From positions 310,001 to 374,000 of the forward strand of contig NZ_JAXKVW010000001.1 in the NCBI RefSeq assembly GCF_036172515.1: a DNA stretch of 64,000 nucleotides. The letters run 5' to 3'. Positions 9,021 through 19,083 of this stretch are shown here, piece after piece; position 1 is the first letter of the stretch; the number at the start of each line of letters is the position of its first letter. The DNA is from Flexistipes sp. (lineage in GTDB: Bacteria > Chrysiogenota > Deferribacteres > Deferribacterales > Flexistipitaceae). The notes below the pieces were generated by a model. That model had not been told where the DNA came from. It did not search any database and saw nothing but the letters and a program-made list of their open reading frames with translations. Both the position numbers and the translations under genes were made by a program.

Positions 9021-9686
9021 TTAAAGTATTTTATAGACCTGGCGCATAATATCTTTACTTACATCGTTAAATGATCTGTTTCCGTCTATTGTTACTGTAT
9101 TTTTGTGGTTGTCTGCATACCAAAGGAAACCTTCGCGCACACGCTCAAAAAATTCCACGGGCATTTGCTCAAACTTGCCCTCCTGGTGCATACGAAAATC
9201 CCTTTCCAGCCTTTTCCTGGCTCTTGCAACGGCTGTGTCAATATCAACATCAATTATAATACTCAGATCAGGCATTCTGTTAATTGTACGGGCGGTTAAG
9301 TATTCCAGTATCCCGCCGTCCAATCTTCTGCCGAAAATCTGGTAAGCGTATGTGGACATAAGAAACCTGTCACAAATTACAATATTTTCTCTCTCAGTTT
9401 CAGGTATTACAACTTTGTCCTGGTGTTCTCTTCGGTCTGCACAATATACCAAAAGCTCCGTTATCGGGTCCAGATCGTATTCACTCGATATAAGTAAATC
9501 TCTGAATATTTTGCCGGCTTTTGTACCTCCGGGCTCTTTTGTGAGTATAATTTCTCTCTGTTCATCACTATCCGGTTTTTTAAGAGCTTTTTCCTTCAAA
9601 TCTGCAGCCAGTTTCCGGGCTTGACTGGATTTGCCGCATCCGTCTATACCGTCAATTGTAATAAAAAGTCCTTTACGATTCTGCAC
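9021..9686 (-). CDS. tmk: Thymidylate kinase
   Basis: 221 residues. Phosphorylates dTMP to dTDP. P-loop GIDGCGKS (13-20), the DR(F/Y) substrate motif CDRFLMSTYAYQ and the LID region with arginines (ARARKRLERD) are visible. The start overlaps the preceding MOSC-MogA gene by 14 nt, so expression is coupled. The stretch between the P-loop and the DRF motif is a little longer than in E. coli. Confidence 0.94.
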   Translation of the reverse strand: MQNRKGLFITIDGIDGCGKSSQARKLAADLKEKALKKPDSDEQREIILTKEPGGTKAGKIFRDLLISSEYDLDPITELLVYCADRREHQDKVVIPETERENIVICDRFLMSTYAYQIFGRRLDGGILEYLTARTINRMPDLSIIIDVDIDTAVARARKRLERDFRMHQEGKFEQMPVEFFERVREGFLWYADNHKNTVTIDGNRSFNDVSKDIMRQVYKIL

Positions 9687-10602
9687 AGTCGGTTTTATCC
9701 CCCTGTAGTTTGGATATTGCGTGTTCTATCGTGCTGATTAATACATTAAAATTTTCAACAGCTCCTTTTGGGCTGCCGGGGAGATTAATTATAAGGGAAT
9801 TTTTTCTGCATCCGCATACAGCTCTTGAAATCAAAGCATGCGGGGTTTTTTTAAAACTTTCCATGCGCATGGCTTCTTCAAAGCCCGGCAGGCGTTTTTC
9901 TATAACTTCGAGAGTGGCTTCCGGGGCTATGTCTCTTGGTGAAAGGCCGGTGGAGCCGTTTGTTAATATAAGGTCAAATTCCTGTGTGTTGCAGAAGTCT
10001 TCCAGATGGCTTTTCAACTGACTTTCTTCATCGGCTATCAGAGTTTTGCGAATAAAAGACGTTTCAAAATTCTGCCTCAATAAATGTTCAAGTGCCGGCG
10101 CGGTTTCATCAATGCGTTCACCTTTGCTACCCTTGTCGCTTAATGTGATAATACCCACAGATAAGCCTTTTTTTGGCAAAACGGATATTTGATCATTTAC
10201 CTGTAGAGTCCCTGAGGACAAAACTTCCGCAAATATACCTTCTCTCGGCATAATGCAGTCTCCGGCCTGAAAGTAAATGGCGCATCTGTTATGACAGATT
10301 TTTCCTTTTTGTGAGATGACGAATCTTACCTTTCCGGATTCCAATATGCTTCCAACAGGCAGCTTGCATAAATCGATACCTTCCGTTGTTATATTTTCAG
10401 CAAAATCGCCGCTTTTTACGTCAAGGCCGAGGTTTTTCATTTTTTCTATACTTTCAACCGCCAGAAAACTGACCTGTCTGTGCCACCCTCCGGCATGTAC
10501 ATCACCCTGTATCCCATGATTTTTTAGTATTTCCACAGAATCAACATTTTCTTTTCTTACACCTTTTTCGCTGCTTACAGACAAACTGTATATTTTTCCC
10601 AT
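9673..10602 (-). CDS. MOSC domain fused to MogA/MoaB-like molybdopterin adenylyltransferase
   Basis: About 309 residues from the ATG at 10602, chosen because GAGG lies 7 nt upstream (an ATG at 10617 is possible). Residues ~1-145 are a MOSC domain (GIQGDVHAGGWHRQVSFL, GDFAENITTEG, ICHNRCAIYFQAGDCIMPREG, with the conserved cysteine). Residues ~150-305 are a MogA/MoaB domain (TNGSTGLSPRDIAPEATLEVI; NLPGSPKGAVENF). MogA-type domains adenylylate molybdopterin during molybdenum cofactor synthesis; MOSC domains handle sulfur or the finished cofactor. The fusion fits a cell that needs Moco for the molybdoenzymes at 50.9-53.5 kb and 57.7 kb. Confidence 0.9.
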   Translation of the reverse strand: MGKIYSLSVSSEKGVRKENVDSVEILKNHGIQGDVHAGGWHRQVSFLAVESIEKMKNLGLDVKSGDFAENITTEGIDLCKLPVGSILESGKVRFVISQKGKICHNRCAIYFQAGDCIMPREGIFAEVLSSGTLQVNDQISVLPKKGLSVGIITLSDKGSKGERIDETAPALEHLLRQNFETSFIRKTLIADEESQLKSHLEDFCNTQEFDLILTNGSTGLSPRDIAPEATLEVIEKRLPGFEEAMRMESFKKTPHALISRAVCGCRKNSLIINLPGSPKGAVENFNVLISTIEHAISKLQGDKTDCAES

Positions 10603-10684
10603 TTTAAGCCTCATCATAATTTTATGGCATTCATTCTTTTTTGTTTCGGGAGTATATTTAAGTTAGAAAATAATGGGCTGAATG

Positions 10685-11296
10685 TCAACTGTAGTCGATA
10701 CTGACTTTTCTGTTATGTAAAGTCAGTCGGTTTTCAACAAAGAGCCGGACTGCTTCCGGATAAATTTTATGCTCTTCTTTCAAAATTCTTTCCGAGAGAT
10801 CGTTTACGGTATCGTTTTTCTTTATTTCAACAGCTTTTTGGAGAATTATGGGGCCGTGATCCAATTCTTTGTCCACAAAATGAACAGTGCAGCCGGAAAT
10901 CTTAACCCCGTAGTCCAATGCCTGTTTTTGTGCGTTTAGTCCGGGGAAAGAGGGCAAAAGGGAAGGGTGGATATTCATAATCCTGTTTTTAAATGTATCT
11001 ACAAATTTTGCCGAAAGGAGCTTCATGTAACCGGCCAGGCATACCAGATCTGTTTTCCTGGATTTCAGGATATCGATAATTTCTGTATCATAGGCCGTTC
11101 TACTGCCATATTCTGAAGGATTTACAAAATAAGAGTTTAAACCCCTGTCTTTGGCAAACTGCAAACCGGGGGCCTCAGCTTTATTACTGACAACGGTCGT
11201 TATCCTTGCATCTGTTATATAACCGGCTTCAATTGAGCTGTATATAGCCTTGAAATTGCTGCCCCGGCCGCTCAAAAGAACTGCAATATTTTTCAA
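10685..11296 (-). CDS. purN: Phosphoribosylglycinamide formyltransferase
   Basis: 203 residues. Transfers a formyl group from 10-formyl-THF to GAR in purine synthesis. Visible: LLSGRGSNFKAI near the N-terminus, the catalytic block IMNIHPSLLPSFPGLNAQKQAL and the CTVHFVDKELDHGPII segment with catalytic His and Asp. The start overlaps the purM stop by 4 nt, so purM-purN form one transcription unit in pathway order neighbours. Confidence 0.95.
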   Translation of the reverse strand: MKNIAVLLSGRGSNFKAIYSSIEAGYITDARITTVVSNKAEAPGLQFAKDRGLNSYFVNPSEYGSRTAYDTEIIDILKSRKTDLVCLAGYMKLLSAKFVDTFKNRIMNIHPSLLPSFPGLNAQKQALDYGVKISGCTVHFVDKELDHGPIILQKAVEIKKNDTVNDLSERILKEEHKIYPEAVRLFVENRLTLHNRKVSIDYS

Positions 11297-12327
11297 AAGT
11301 CCACTCCGCTGATCCGGACTTCTTTGTTAGCCGTGATTCTTCCTATTTCATATGCGCTTATTAGATTCTTTTTCAGAAATTGTTTGAAACTCTCATAATC
11401 AGCATAATCAACTACCATAACCATGCCTATACCCATATTAAAAACCCTGTACAGCTCTCTCTCTTCACCGCTGTATAGATTTTTGATAAATTCATAACAC
11501 TGCATCTGAGGTATTTTATCTCTGTATATGTCGGCCCCTGTTCCCGGTGGAAGAATTCTCGGGATGTTTTCGTAGAATCCGCCGCCGGTTATATGGGCCA
11601 TTCCTTTGATATTTATTCCGGAATTTAACATTTCCATCACATCTTTTACATATATTTTAGTGGGTTCAAGGAGCATTTCACCGACACTTGTTCCCTTTAC
11701 AAATTCATCCTCAAATGTATATCCTGACTCTTTTAGCAATTTTCTTAAAAGGGAAAAGCCGTTGCTGTGGAATCCGGTTGAAGGCAGTCCGAAGACTATA
11801 TCTGATTCTTTTATACCTGATCCGTCAATAATTTTTTCTTTATCCACAATTCCCACAGCAAAGCCTGCAAGATCAAAATCTTTATCACTGTACATGCCGG
11901 GCATTTCAGCCGTTTCTCCGCCGAGAAGAGCTACATCTGCCTCTCTGCAGCCTGCGGCGATACCTTTAACAACTTCAGACATATTTTCTATGTTCAGCTT
12001 TGAGGTGGCCAAATAGTCCAAAAAAAACAGGGGCTTGGCCCCCGGTACTATCAAATCATTAACACACATCGCCACAAGGTCTATACCGACAGTATCGAAC
12101 TTCCCCGTTTCAATTGCAACTTTCAGCTTTGTTCCGACTCCATCTGTGCTGGAACATAGCAAAGGATTTTTAATTTTACCAACTGTTTCGGCTATATCGT
12201 AAAATCCAGCAAAGCCACCTATATTGCCGGGGACATTTGCATTTAAAGTGCTTTTTACGAAAGGTTTTATTTTATTTACAAAATCGTTTCCGGCGTCAAT
12301 ATCCACTCCGGAAGATTTATAATCCAT
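11293..12327 (-). CDS. purM: Phosphoribosylformylglycinamidine cyclo-ligase (AIR synthetase)
   Basis: 344 residues, normal length. ATP-dependent ring closure giving aminoimidazole ribotide. Family motifs present: CSSTDGVGTKLK near 40-50, MCVNDLIVPGAKPLFFLDY, ALLGGETAEMPGMY and the C-terminal HITGGGFYENIPRILP. It starts one base after the stop region of the Glu-rich response regulator gene upstream (12329), so it may be read together with the chemosensory operon, although function suggests its own promoter. Confidence 0.96.
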   Translation of the reverse strand: MDYKSSGVDIDAGNDFVNKIKPFVKSTLNANVPGNIGGFAGFYDIAETVGKIKNPLLCSSTDGVGTKLKVAIETGKFDTVGIDLVAMCVNDLIVPGAKPLFFLDYLATSKLNIENMSEVVKGIAAGCREADVALLGGETAEMPGMYSDKDFDLAGFAVGIVDKEKIIDGSGIKESDIVFGLPSTGFHSNGFSLLRKLLKESGYTFEDEFVKGTSVGEMLLEPTKIYVKDVMEMLNSGINIKGMAHITGGGFYENIPRILPPGTGADIYRDKIPQMQCYEFIKNLYSGEERELYRVFNMGIGMVMVVDYADYESFKQFLKKNLISAYEIGRITANKEVRISGVDF

Positions 12328-12328
12328 A

Positions 12329-13687
12329 TTACTGATTTTCCTGCCCGCCTTTTTTCAACCGTTCAATCTCTTCCAGAATAAGCTTTTCAGATAGATCGGG
12401 AACAACCTCCCATATTACCTTTTCAAGATTTTCCCTTAACGACTCTTTTATCACATCCTTTAGAAAATCTTCTCCAAGAGCCTCTTTTACTGCATCTTTT
12501 ATCACTGCTTTATCCAAATCACCTTTGTAATCGTCCATGACACTCTTCAAAGCATCAATAAATGCTTCTTTGTTAAAGTCAGCATACCTCTTTTCGGTTG
12601 ATTCCGCCGTTTCTTTTATTTGCTCTGGACTGCTTTCCGGTTCATAGGTTTCTTCCTCCGGTGATAACTCTTCAGGCTGTAATAAAGGTTCCTCCTGAAT
12701 CTCTTCCTCTTCGGTTTCCGAGGTTTCCTCAACAATATCATCCAGTGCTGAGCTTAATTCTTCTTCTTTTTCAATTTCTCCACTCATTTCTATTGAAGAT
12801 GTCTCTTCTGTGGGCTCCTGATCTGCTTCCTCATTTTCCAGATCATCGAAAATATCCTCAAAGGATTCCTCACCCAGCCCTTCACCGAACTCTTCCTTCT
12901 GTTCTTCATCCGGCTGTTCTGCTTTGGCATCTTCATTTATTTCCATAGAAGATGTTTCTTCTTTGGATTCCTGCTCTTCTTCTTTTTCCAGGTCATCGAA
13001 GATATCCTCAAAGGATTCATCTTTTACTTCTTTATCAAACTCTGGCTTAGGCTCTTCCGTTTGCTCTTCTGTTTGTATATCTTCGAAGATGTCCTTTTTT
13101 TCATCTTCCGTTTCCAAAAAGGACTCTTCCTCCGGTTGGCCTGTCTCGAATTCTGTATCGAAGGTTTCGGTTAAATCTTCCTCTTCTTTTTGTTCCTCTG
13201 TACTGGAATTTGCAAATGATTCCGCAGTAACGGAGAGTTCTTCTTTCTGTTCCTCTGTTTCAGTATCAGAGTATTCTTTTTTATCTTCGGTTTCAGGCTT
13301 TTCTTCCTGCTCTTCTGGCTGGGAAGGCTCTTGGGCGTATTCGTTGAGTTTTTCCTCAAGAGAGCTTGAGTTAAAAGGCTTTACAAGAAATCCGTCAGCA
13401 CCTAAACGCTCGACTTCGGCTTCCCCAATCTTGTCGAAAGCGCCCACCAATAGTAATATTTTAGCCTCAGGCGTTGCATTTTTGATTTTAGCGATAAAGT
13501 CTGATGTTTTTACATTTTCCAGTTTATTGTCAAGGAGAATTATATCGGGGTGAAAGTCTCTCAGCTTGCTTTCTGCATCTTCAGCTGAAAAAACCTTGCT
13601 CACTTCGAACTGTGTACTGTCTATGGAAAGATCGATAACCCTGTGGATCGTTATGCTGTCGTCAATTAGTAATATTTTGCTGTTCAT
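12329..13687 (-). CDS. Response regulator with receiver domain and long Glu-rich repeat tail
   Basis: 452 residues from the ATG at 13687 (an upstream TTG at 13693 is in frame but less likely). Residues ~1-120 are a receiver domain with the phospho-acceptor in IILLDNKLE and the lysine in FLVKPFN. Residues ~125-370 are very acidic and low-complexity, with a duplicated unit ESFEDIFDDLE about 50 residues apart (DNA at about 12840-12872 and 12985-13017). The C-terminal ~80 residues form amphipathic helices ending VIWEVVPDLSEKLILEEIERL, a segment I have seen at the end of regulators from delta-proteobacteria-like lineages. The last gene of the chemosensory operon; likely a scaffold-type output protein. 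Confidence 0.85.
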   Translation of the reverse strand: MNSKILLIDDSITIHRVIDLSIDSTQFEVSKVFSAEDAESKLRDFHPDIILLDNKLENVKTSDFIAKIKNATPEAKILLLVGAFDKIGEAEVERLGADGFLVKPFNSSSLEEKLNEYAQEPSQPEEQEEKPETEDKKEYSDTETEEQKEELSVTAESFANSSTEEQKEEEDLTETFDTEFETGQPEEESFLETEDEKKDIFEDIQTEEQTEEPKPEFDKEVKDESFEDIFDDLEKEEEQESKEETSSMEINEDAKAEQPDEEQKEEFGEGLGEESFEDIFDDLENEEADQEPTEETSSIEMSGEIEKEEELSSALDDIVEETSETEEEEIQEEPLLQPEELSPEEETYEPESSPEQIKETAESTEKRYADFNKEAFIDALKSVMDDYKGDLDKAVIKDAVKEALGEDFLKDVIKESLRENLEKVIWEVVPDLSEKLILEEIERLKKGGQENQ

Positions 13688-14042
13688 GGTCAACCCCTAT
13701 AATTTTTTCTACATCTATCAAATAGCAGGTTTCATTGTTCTCAGATTTTACAGCTCCTAATATGGGTTTTACCATAAATAATTCTTTTTCAAAAGGAATT
13801 ATTTTATCAGCATTTTCAATTGATTCGACCTTTTCCACATGCAGGGCAACAATATTCTCTTCATGCTCTACAAAGATTATATCACCATTTTCCGTTTTTT
13901 CATCAAAGAAAAGCGAACCAAAATTAACTACCCTGAAATCATCAAGTTCGCCCTTTATTTCCTTATAACGGGATATGTGCAAAACATTTTTTATATCAAC
14001 AAGAAATTTATAATCTTTGTCTCTAAACGTTAGCCCTTTCAA
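13662..14042 (-). CDS. CheW-like coupling protein (short, divergent)
   Basis: 126 residues. Start is TTG at 14042: an in-frame stop lies just upstream and GGGAG is 9 nt before it. The sequence has the two-subdomain beta-rich look of CheW (LVDIKNVLHISRYKEI; IVALHVEKVESI; PILGAVKSENNETCYLIDVEKIIG), but identity to classic CheW is low. It overlaps the CheA stop by 20 nt and the Glu-rich regulator start by 26 nt, so translation is tightly coupled. The operon also encodes a canonical CheW at 18607-19083, so this one may join a different part of the array. Confidence 0.7.
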   Translation of the reverse strand: MKGLTFRDKDYKFLVDIKNVLHISRYKEIKGELDDFRVVNFGSLFFDEKTENGDIIFVEHEENIVALHVEKVESIENADKIIPFEKELFMVKPILGAVKSENNETCYLIDVEKIIGVDHEQQNITN

Positions 14043-16419
14043 TCATTACTCCCTTGACTTTATTCATAATGGATTGTTCGCGTATAGGTTTTATTATAAA
14101 CTCATTAGCACCGAGCTCCATTGCTTTCATCCTGTGTTTTTCTGTTGCCCGTGATGTTAATACGAAAATATGTGTCAGGTTATCCCCCTTAATTGTCCTT
14201 ATATGCTCTATAAGCTCATAACCGTTCATAGAAGGCATTTCTAAATCTGTAATTACCAAATCGTAACGTTTGGTTTCGAGCTTTCTCAGCGCATCCACAC
14301 CGTCCACGGCTTCGTCAACATAGTATTCGTCAGAAAGCAGCTTCTTCAGATATTTTCTAACACTGATTGAGTCATCAACAACGAGGATGCTGTTGGAGAT
14401 ATAATTGATTCCTTTTGTTTTTTTCTCAGATCCTGTGTCCCTTTTATAGGTAATGGTACCGCTTTTTGCTTCCATAAGTTTTATTGTATCGATGATAAAT
14501 CTTACTTCACCCTGGGGACCTATATTTGCCCCTGCAAAGTAAGACAGGCCGCTGAGAAATCTGCCCATTTTTTTCGTAACGGCGGTTTCCCTGCCAATGA
14601 GCTCATCAACGGTTAATACATAACTTTTTCGGGGGCCGTCCACAAGTATTCCGATGTTTCCCTCTTTGAAACTTGCCTGCGATGTCTGCTTAATAAGTGT
14701 CCCCAGATCATGAATTTCATAGATGTCACCGCGTACTTCATAGAAAAAGTGGTTTCCTATTTTCCTGATTTCATCCGGATGAATCTCAAACGTTTCATGA
14801 ACACCTATGATAGGGATTGAAAACAACTGTTTATTTTCCCTCAGAACAAGATAATCCGCTATTAAAAGTGTAATAGGGACGTTTAGTATAAATGTGGTGC
14901 CTTTACCTTTTTCACTGTTTACATAGATCGAACCGCCCAGGGATTCAATTTTCTTCTTTACGGCATCAAGCCCCACACCTCTGCCTGATACATCACCGGC
15001 ACCTGCTTTTGTGGAGAAGCCGGGGTGGAATATTAAATCCATTACTTTATCGGCTCTCATATTATCTGCATCATATCTGGCCAGAATCCCCAATTCAACA
15101 GCTTTGTCTTTCAGCTTCGCCGGGTCTATACCTTCACCGTCGTCTGATATTTCAAAGACAATTATGTTACTTTCTCTGCTTGCACTCAGGTTAATGATGC
15201 CTTCTTCGTTTTTTCCGTATTTTTTCCTTGTTTTCCTGTCTTCAATACCGTGGGATACAGCATTGCGGATAATATGGATAATTACCTCATTTAGTGCGTC
15301 AATTAGGGATTTGTCAAGCTCAATACTTTCACCTGATAAGTTAATATTCACCAGCTTGTTTTCAGAGATTGAAGCTGTTCTTACCGTTCTGAGTGCTATA
15401 TTAAAAAGCCTGTCCACGGGGACCATTCTGATATCTGTAAGATTTCTCTGGAGAGAATCCGTAATTTTTCCGATATAATCTGTTTCCTCCGTAAAGTAAG
15501 TGAAATTAGTGAGAATATCGTTGATGATTGTTACAATATCATTACCGATTTCAGCAAGTCTTCTGGAAAAAATGTTAAAGTCATCATATCTGTCAAACTC
15601 TGTTTCACTGAAATCGGCAAATGTTGAGTCTTCAACAGGCATTTCCCGGAGATTTTCCATAGAGTATGCATATTTTTCCTCAAACTCTTTGATGATATTC
15701 ATAAGCCTGTTTTTGGTATACTCAAGGTCTACACCGAGATTCTTAAGAGCATGCACCCTGTCTGTCTGTCTGTTTTTGTTGGTAATCAGTTCTCCGACAA
15801 GATTCAGCAGGTTATCCAGTCTCTCCAGGCGAATCCGAATAAATTCATCGGAGTATGAGGTGTCTAAGGTTTTGTTGTACTTTTCATCAGCATTTTCGAG
15901 TATCGCTTTTCTGGTTGCCGATTCCACCCTTTGGGTTTTTTCCTCTGCCAGCTCGGTTTGTTCTGAGGTTTCGTACGCCTCTTCCCCGGCCGAACTTTCA
16001 TCTGTTTGTTCCTTAGACTCTTGCTGTTTTTGTTCGGACGTTATGTTTTCTTCCAGTATTTTTTCAAAATCTTCCGTTTCCTGTTCGTTGAGATCCCTTT
16101 TGTTTTTGTTAATAAGACCATTAAATTTTTCAACAAAATCCAGGAGAAAAGTTACAAGTTTTTCCTCCGGAGTAATGTTTCCCTTTCTTAACTGATCCAG
16201 GGTATCTTCCAATGAGTGTGCAATATGAGCAACGTTCTTGAAGCCAACCATTGCTGCCGAGCCCTTTATCGTATGGGCACTTCTGAAAAGTTCATCGATT
16301 ACAGACCAGTTCCCCGGATCCCGTTCGAGTACGAGGAGGCCATTTTGTATGGCCTCAAAGTGCTCAGCACTCTCCATCAGAAAGAAGTCTACCAGTTCTT
16401 TTTTATTTATTTTCGCCAT
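14023..16419 (-). CDS. Hybrid CheA-type histidine kinase with C-terminal receiver
   Basis: 798 residues. Domains in order: Hpt (1-110) with the phospho-histidine His49 in AHTIKGSAAMVGF; an acidic linker (~120-190); a dimerisation segment; the CheA-type ATPase with NAVSHGIED (N box), ISDDGEGIDP (G1) and GRGVGLDAVKKKI (G2); a CheW-like regulatory domain (~530-660); and a receiver (~673-795) with VITDLEMPSMNG. The arrangement is that of CheA proteins of FrzE/PilL-type systems. Overlaps the CheW-like gene downstream and lies 2 bp after the MCP gene. Confidence 0.94.
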   Translation of the reverse strand: MAKINKKELVDFFLMESAEHFEAIQNGLLVLERDPGNWSVIDELFRSAHTIKGSAAMVGFKNVAHIAHSLEDTLDQLRKGNITPEEKLVTFLLDFVEKFNGLINKNKRDLNEQETEDFEKILEENITSEQKQQESKEQTDESSAGEEAYETSEQTELAEEKTQRVESATRKAILENADEKYNKTLDTSYSDEFIRIRLERLDNLLNLVGELITNKNRQTDRVHALKNLGVDLEYTKNRLMNIIKEFEEKYAYSMENLREMPVEDSTFADFSETEFDRYDDFNIFSRRLAEIGNDIVTIINDILTNFTYFTEETDYIGKITDSLQRNLTDIRMVPVDRLFNIALRTVRTASISENKLVNINLSGESIELDKSLIDALNEVIIHIIRNAVSHGIEDRKTRKKYGKNEEGIINLSASRESNIIVFEISDDGEGIDPAKLKDKAVELGILARYDADNMRADKVMDLIFHPGFSTKAGAGDVSGRGVGLDAVKKKIESLGGSIYVNSEKGKGTTFILNVPITLLIADYLVLRENKQLFSIPIIGVHETFEIHPDEIRKIGNHFFYEVRGDIYEIHDLGTLIKQTSQASFKEGNIGILVDGPRKSYVLTVDELIGRETAVTKKMGRFLSGLSYFAGANIGPQGEVRFIIDTIKLMEAKSGTITYKRDTGSEKKTKGINYISNSILVVDDSISVRKYLKKLLSDEYYVDEAVDGVDALRKLETKRYDLVITDLEMPSMNGYELIEHIRTIKGDNLTHIFVLTSRATEKHRMKAMELGANEFIIKPIREQSIMNKVKGVMIERANV

Positions 16420-16421
16420 AA

Positions 16422-18593
16422 TTACACTTTAAATTTATTAACAGCCTCTTTGAACATATCCGCAAGCTGAGACAGTGTCGAGACTGTCATATTGGTCTTT
16501 TTAACGTCTTCAGCTGTTGTTTCGGAAATTTCTCTGACTTTTTCTATCCCTGCGGCAACTTCTTCAGCTTCATTGTACTGTTTTTCAATATCTGTATAGA
16601 TGCTGTTGATTGAGTTTTTGGCATTATCCAAAGATTCATTAATTGTTTTCAGGGACTCCCCGGTATTTTCAGCCATATCCGAACTCTTTTCAACATTTAC
16701 TGTACTTTCTTCAACGAGCTTAACCGTGTCGGCTGTTTCAGTCTGTATCCCTTTAATCAGATCGGCAATCTCTTTTGTAGCTGTATTACTTCTTTCGGCG
16801 AGTTTTCTGATTTCATCGGCAACAACAGCAAAACCGTGTCCGTATTCTCCAGCTCTTGCCGCCTCAATGGCTGCGTTAAGAGCCAAAAGGTTTGTCTGGT
16901 TTGAAATATCGCTAATCACATCGGTGATTTCACCGATTTCCATTGATCTTTCCCCGAGAGTTTTCACCTTTTTACTGGCCAGCTGTGAGTATCTTCTAAC
17001 GCTGAACATGGACTCAATCGTTTCATCAATAACCGACTTACCTTCTCTGGCCATATTTGCTGCATTTTCTGTGACATTAACGGTATCCTGAGCTTTGTCG
17101 GCAATTTCTTTACTCAGTGCTCTGAATAGCTGCATCTTTTCATCAATGGACTCAAGTTCATTAATCTGAGTTGTTGCACCCTCACTGGTCTTTTCCGCCG
17201 ACTGCAGAAGTTCCTCAGTAGCATCGACAATCGAATCACCGGCATTTTTAATGTCCTCAATGAGTTCTTTCATGCTACCGGTCATCATATTAAAGGCATC
17301 CGCAACAGAACCGAGTTCATCCGCAGTAACTTCAGCCTCTACTGTTAAGTCACCCTCGGCCGCATCCGAAACTGTATCCATCAGTCCGACAATCTGCCTC
17401 TGGACTCTCTGCCTGTCTTCTTCTGTCTGTATATATTCGGTCGTTCTGTCAAGCATTTCGTTGAAACCATGGACAAGTCCTCCCAGCTGGTCCTTTCTTT
17501 CGGCTCCTGTTTGCACCCTCACTTCATAATTGCCGTCTCTGACCTGCTGCATAGCTCCGGAGAGAGCAAAAACAGGAGAAAACAGTTTACGAAAACCGAT
17601 ATATGCAATAATGGTTAAAATCAGAGCGATCAAAGCGGTTGCGCCGATTGAATATGCACGCGCCTGATGAAGATTCTGGAACATATATTGTTTGTTTTTC
17701 AAAAATCCCACTACCATTCCGAAATTTCTGTAATAAACGGTTTTAAAAGACGCGAGATAGACATTTCCATTATAATTGATTTCCCTTTCAAGAGCTTTAT
17801 TTTCCGGCAGTTTTTCACTGATTTTACTGTAAAGCTTGTCAAGATTATTGGTTTCTGAAGGTATGATTTCCGAATTGTTTGCCATAGGTGACATCAAAAG
17901 GTTGCCGTCGATGTCGTAAACTACTGTGAACCCGCGGTTTTCAAGGCTGCTTTCACCTTCATGGCAGTTGGAGCAGTCCTCCCTGACCGGCTCGTGAAAC
18001 TTGTGTTTTGTGAATTCTCTGTTGGCGTATGAAAGCAGATAATTTCCGCTTGCCAGGATTGCAATATTACCAACCTTTTCTCCGTTATACGTTAAAGGCG
18101 TGTAGTAGACAACATAAGGCAGATTCTGTGTTAGATAGGGTTCAAAAAATATTTCACCTGGCTCAAGGGTTTCAAAGGGCATAATAACCATTTTGAAGTT
18201 AGGCATCTGCTCGGTAAATTTTTTATAACCCGTCAATATGTTGCCGTCCTCATCAAGAACGGCTGCACCTTCAATAACCTCGGATTCAGCAACAAGTTCT
18301 TCGACAAAGCGGGAGCTTTGGGTCATATCCCCTTCTCCGGCGGCCTCTTCTCCTAAAAAAGGAACAAGTGAAATTGTGTTGAGCCTTCTCTCAACACTTT
18401 CATCGTGCTCATGAAGGGCATCACCAAAGTTGCCGATCCGGGTGGTGATATCGTCATAGATGTTGTTAATGATGCTTGTTTTTGACTGGTTATAAACAAT
18501 CACCGCTGAAAGGGTGGCTGCAATAAAAATAACCAGGATAAATACAACCAGAATTTTTAATTCAAGGGTTTTTTTAGTGGATTTTTCTGCCAT
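16422..18593 (-). CDS. Methyl-accepting chemotaxis protein with a periplasmic CXXCH
   Basis: 723 residues. TM1 at about 13-33, a periplasmic sensor of about 280 residues, TM2 at about 313-334, HAMP (~337-390) and a full methyl-accepting signalling domain with the hairpin tip [26 protein letters not shown]. The periplasmic domain resembles a dCache/single-Cache fold and carries CSNCH at residues 207-211, a c-type haem attachment motif close to TM2 side. I infer a redox- or gas-sensing receptor if haem is attached. It is the only receptor in the operon and sits directly between cheW and cheA. Confidence 0.93.
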   Translation of the reverse strand: MAEKSTKKTLELKILVVFILVIFIAATLSAVIVYNQSKTSIINNIYDDITTRIGNFGDALHEHDESVERRLNTISLVPFLGEEAAGEGDMTQSSRFVEELVAESEVIEGAAVLDEDGNILTGYKKFTEQMPNFKMVIMPFETLEPGEIFFEPYLTQNLPYVVYYTPLTYNGEKVGNIAILASGNYLLSYANREFTKHKFHEPVREDCSNCHEGESSLENRGFTVVYDIDGNLLMSPMANNSEIIPSETNNLDKLYSKISEKLPENKALEREINYNGNVYLASFKTVYYRNFGMVVGFLKNKQYMFQNLHQARAYSIGATALIALILTIIAYIGFRKLFSPVFALSGAMQQVRDGNYEVRVQTGAERKDQLGGLVHGFNEMLDRTTEYIQTEEDRQRVQRQIVGLMDTVSDAAEGDLTVEAEVTADELGSVADAFNMMTGSMKELIEDIKNAGDSIVDATEELLQSAEKTSEGATTQINELESIDEKMQLFRALSKEIADKAQDTVNVTENAANMAREGKSVIDETIESMFSVRRYSQLASKKVKTLGERSMEIGEITDVISDISNQTNLLALNAAIEAARAGEYGHGFAVVADEIRKLAERSNTATKEIADLIKGIQTETADTVKLVEESTVNVEKSSDMAENTGESLKTINESLDNAKNSINSIYTDIEKQYNEAEEVAAGIEKVREISETTAEDVKKTNMTVSTLSQLADMFKEAVNKFKV

Positions 18594-18606
18594 AGGGTTC
18601 TCCTTG

Positions 18607-19083
18607 TTAGCTCGTTCTGAAATTAATAAATACTTTATTTATATCCAATATACCGTATAATTCATCATCTATATTAATAAAACCGGAAAAAAGACCTTCT
18701 GCCTCTTTATCGGCATAATCCTGTTCCCTGACGTTTATCATGCGAGCTGCTTCATCAGCCAAAAGGCCTATATATTCATTCTCAGTTTCCGTAATAACAT
18801 ATCTGCTTAAACCTGTTCTTCTTACAGTGTCAATTCCGAACTCCACTCTTATGTCGATTATAGGTACTATTTCGCTTCTCAGGTTTACCACACCCAGTAC
18901 ATGGTCCCCGGTACCGGGGACATTTTCAATTGTTTTGTCCAGGTCAATAATTTCCTTGATTTCGTTAACGTCAATCAAAAACGAATAGTCACTCAGTCTA
19001 CATAACAGATATCTGGCAACAACCCGCTCTTCAGGATCTTCTATTTCTCCTTTTACTTTTTTAAGAAGTTGATCCTTTAGCAA
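18607..19083 (-). CDS. cheW: CheW coupling protein
   Basis: 158 residues. Typical CheW core: [61 protein letters not shown], and the C-terminal GIL region ([15 protein letters not shown]). CheW bridges receptors to CheA in the array. The start overlaps the CheY gene stop by 7 nt and the MCP gene follows after 13 bp with an AAGGAGAA-type ribosome site. Confidence 0.93.
   Translation of the reverse strand: MLKDQLLKKVKGEIEDPEERVVARYLLCRLSDYSFLIDVNEIKEIIDLDKTIENVPGTGDHVLGVVNLRSEIVPIIDIRVEFGIDTVRRTGLSRYVITETENEYIGLLADEAARMINVREQDYADKEAEGLFSGFINIDDELYGILDINKVFINFRTS

Noticed and set aside
12924-13553. Long plus-strand frame opposite the Glu-rich regulator
   Set aside because: It is the antisense of GAA/GAG-rich codons, giving a Ser/Phe-rich product without ribosome site or family resemblance.
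15500-16195. 231-codon plus-strand frame opposite cheA
   Set aside because: Lies wholly antisense to a well-supported Hpt/linker region; composition (Ser/Leu/Phe) is that of a shadow.
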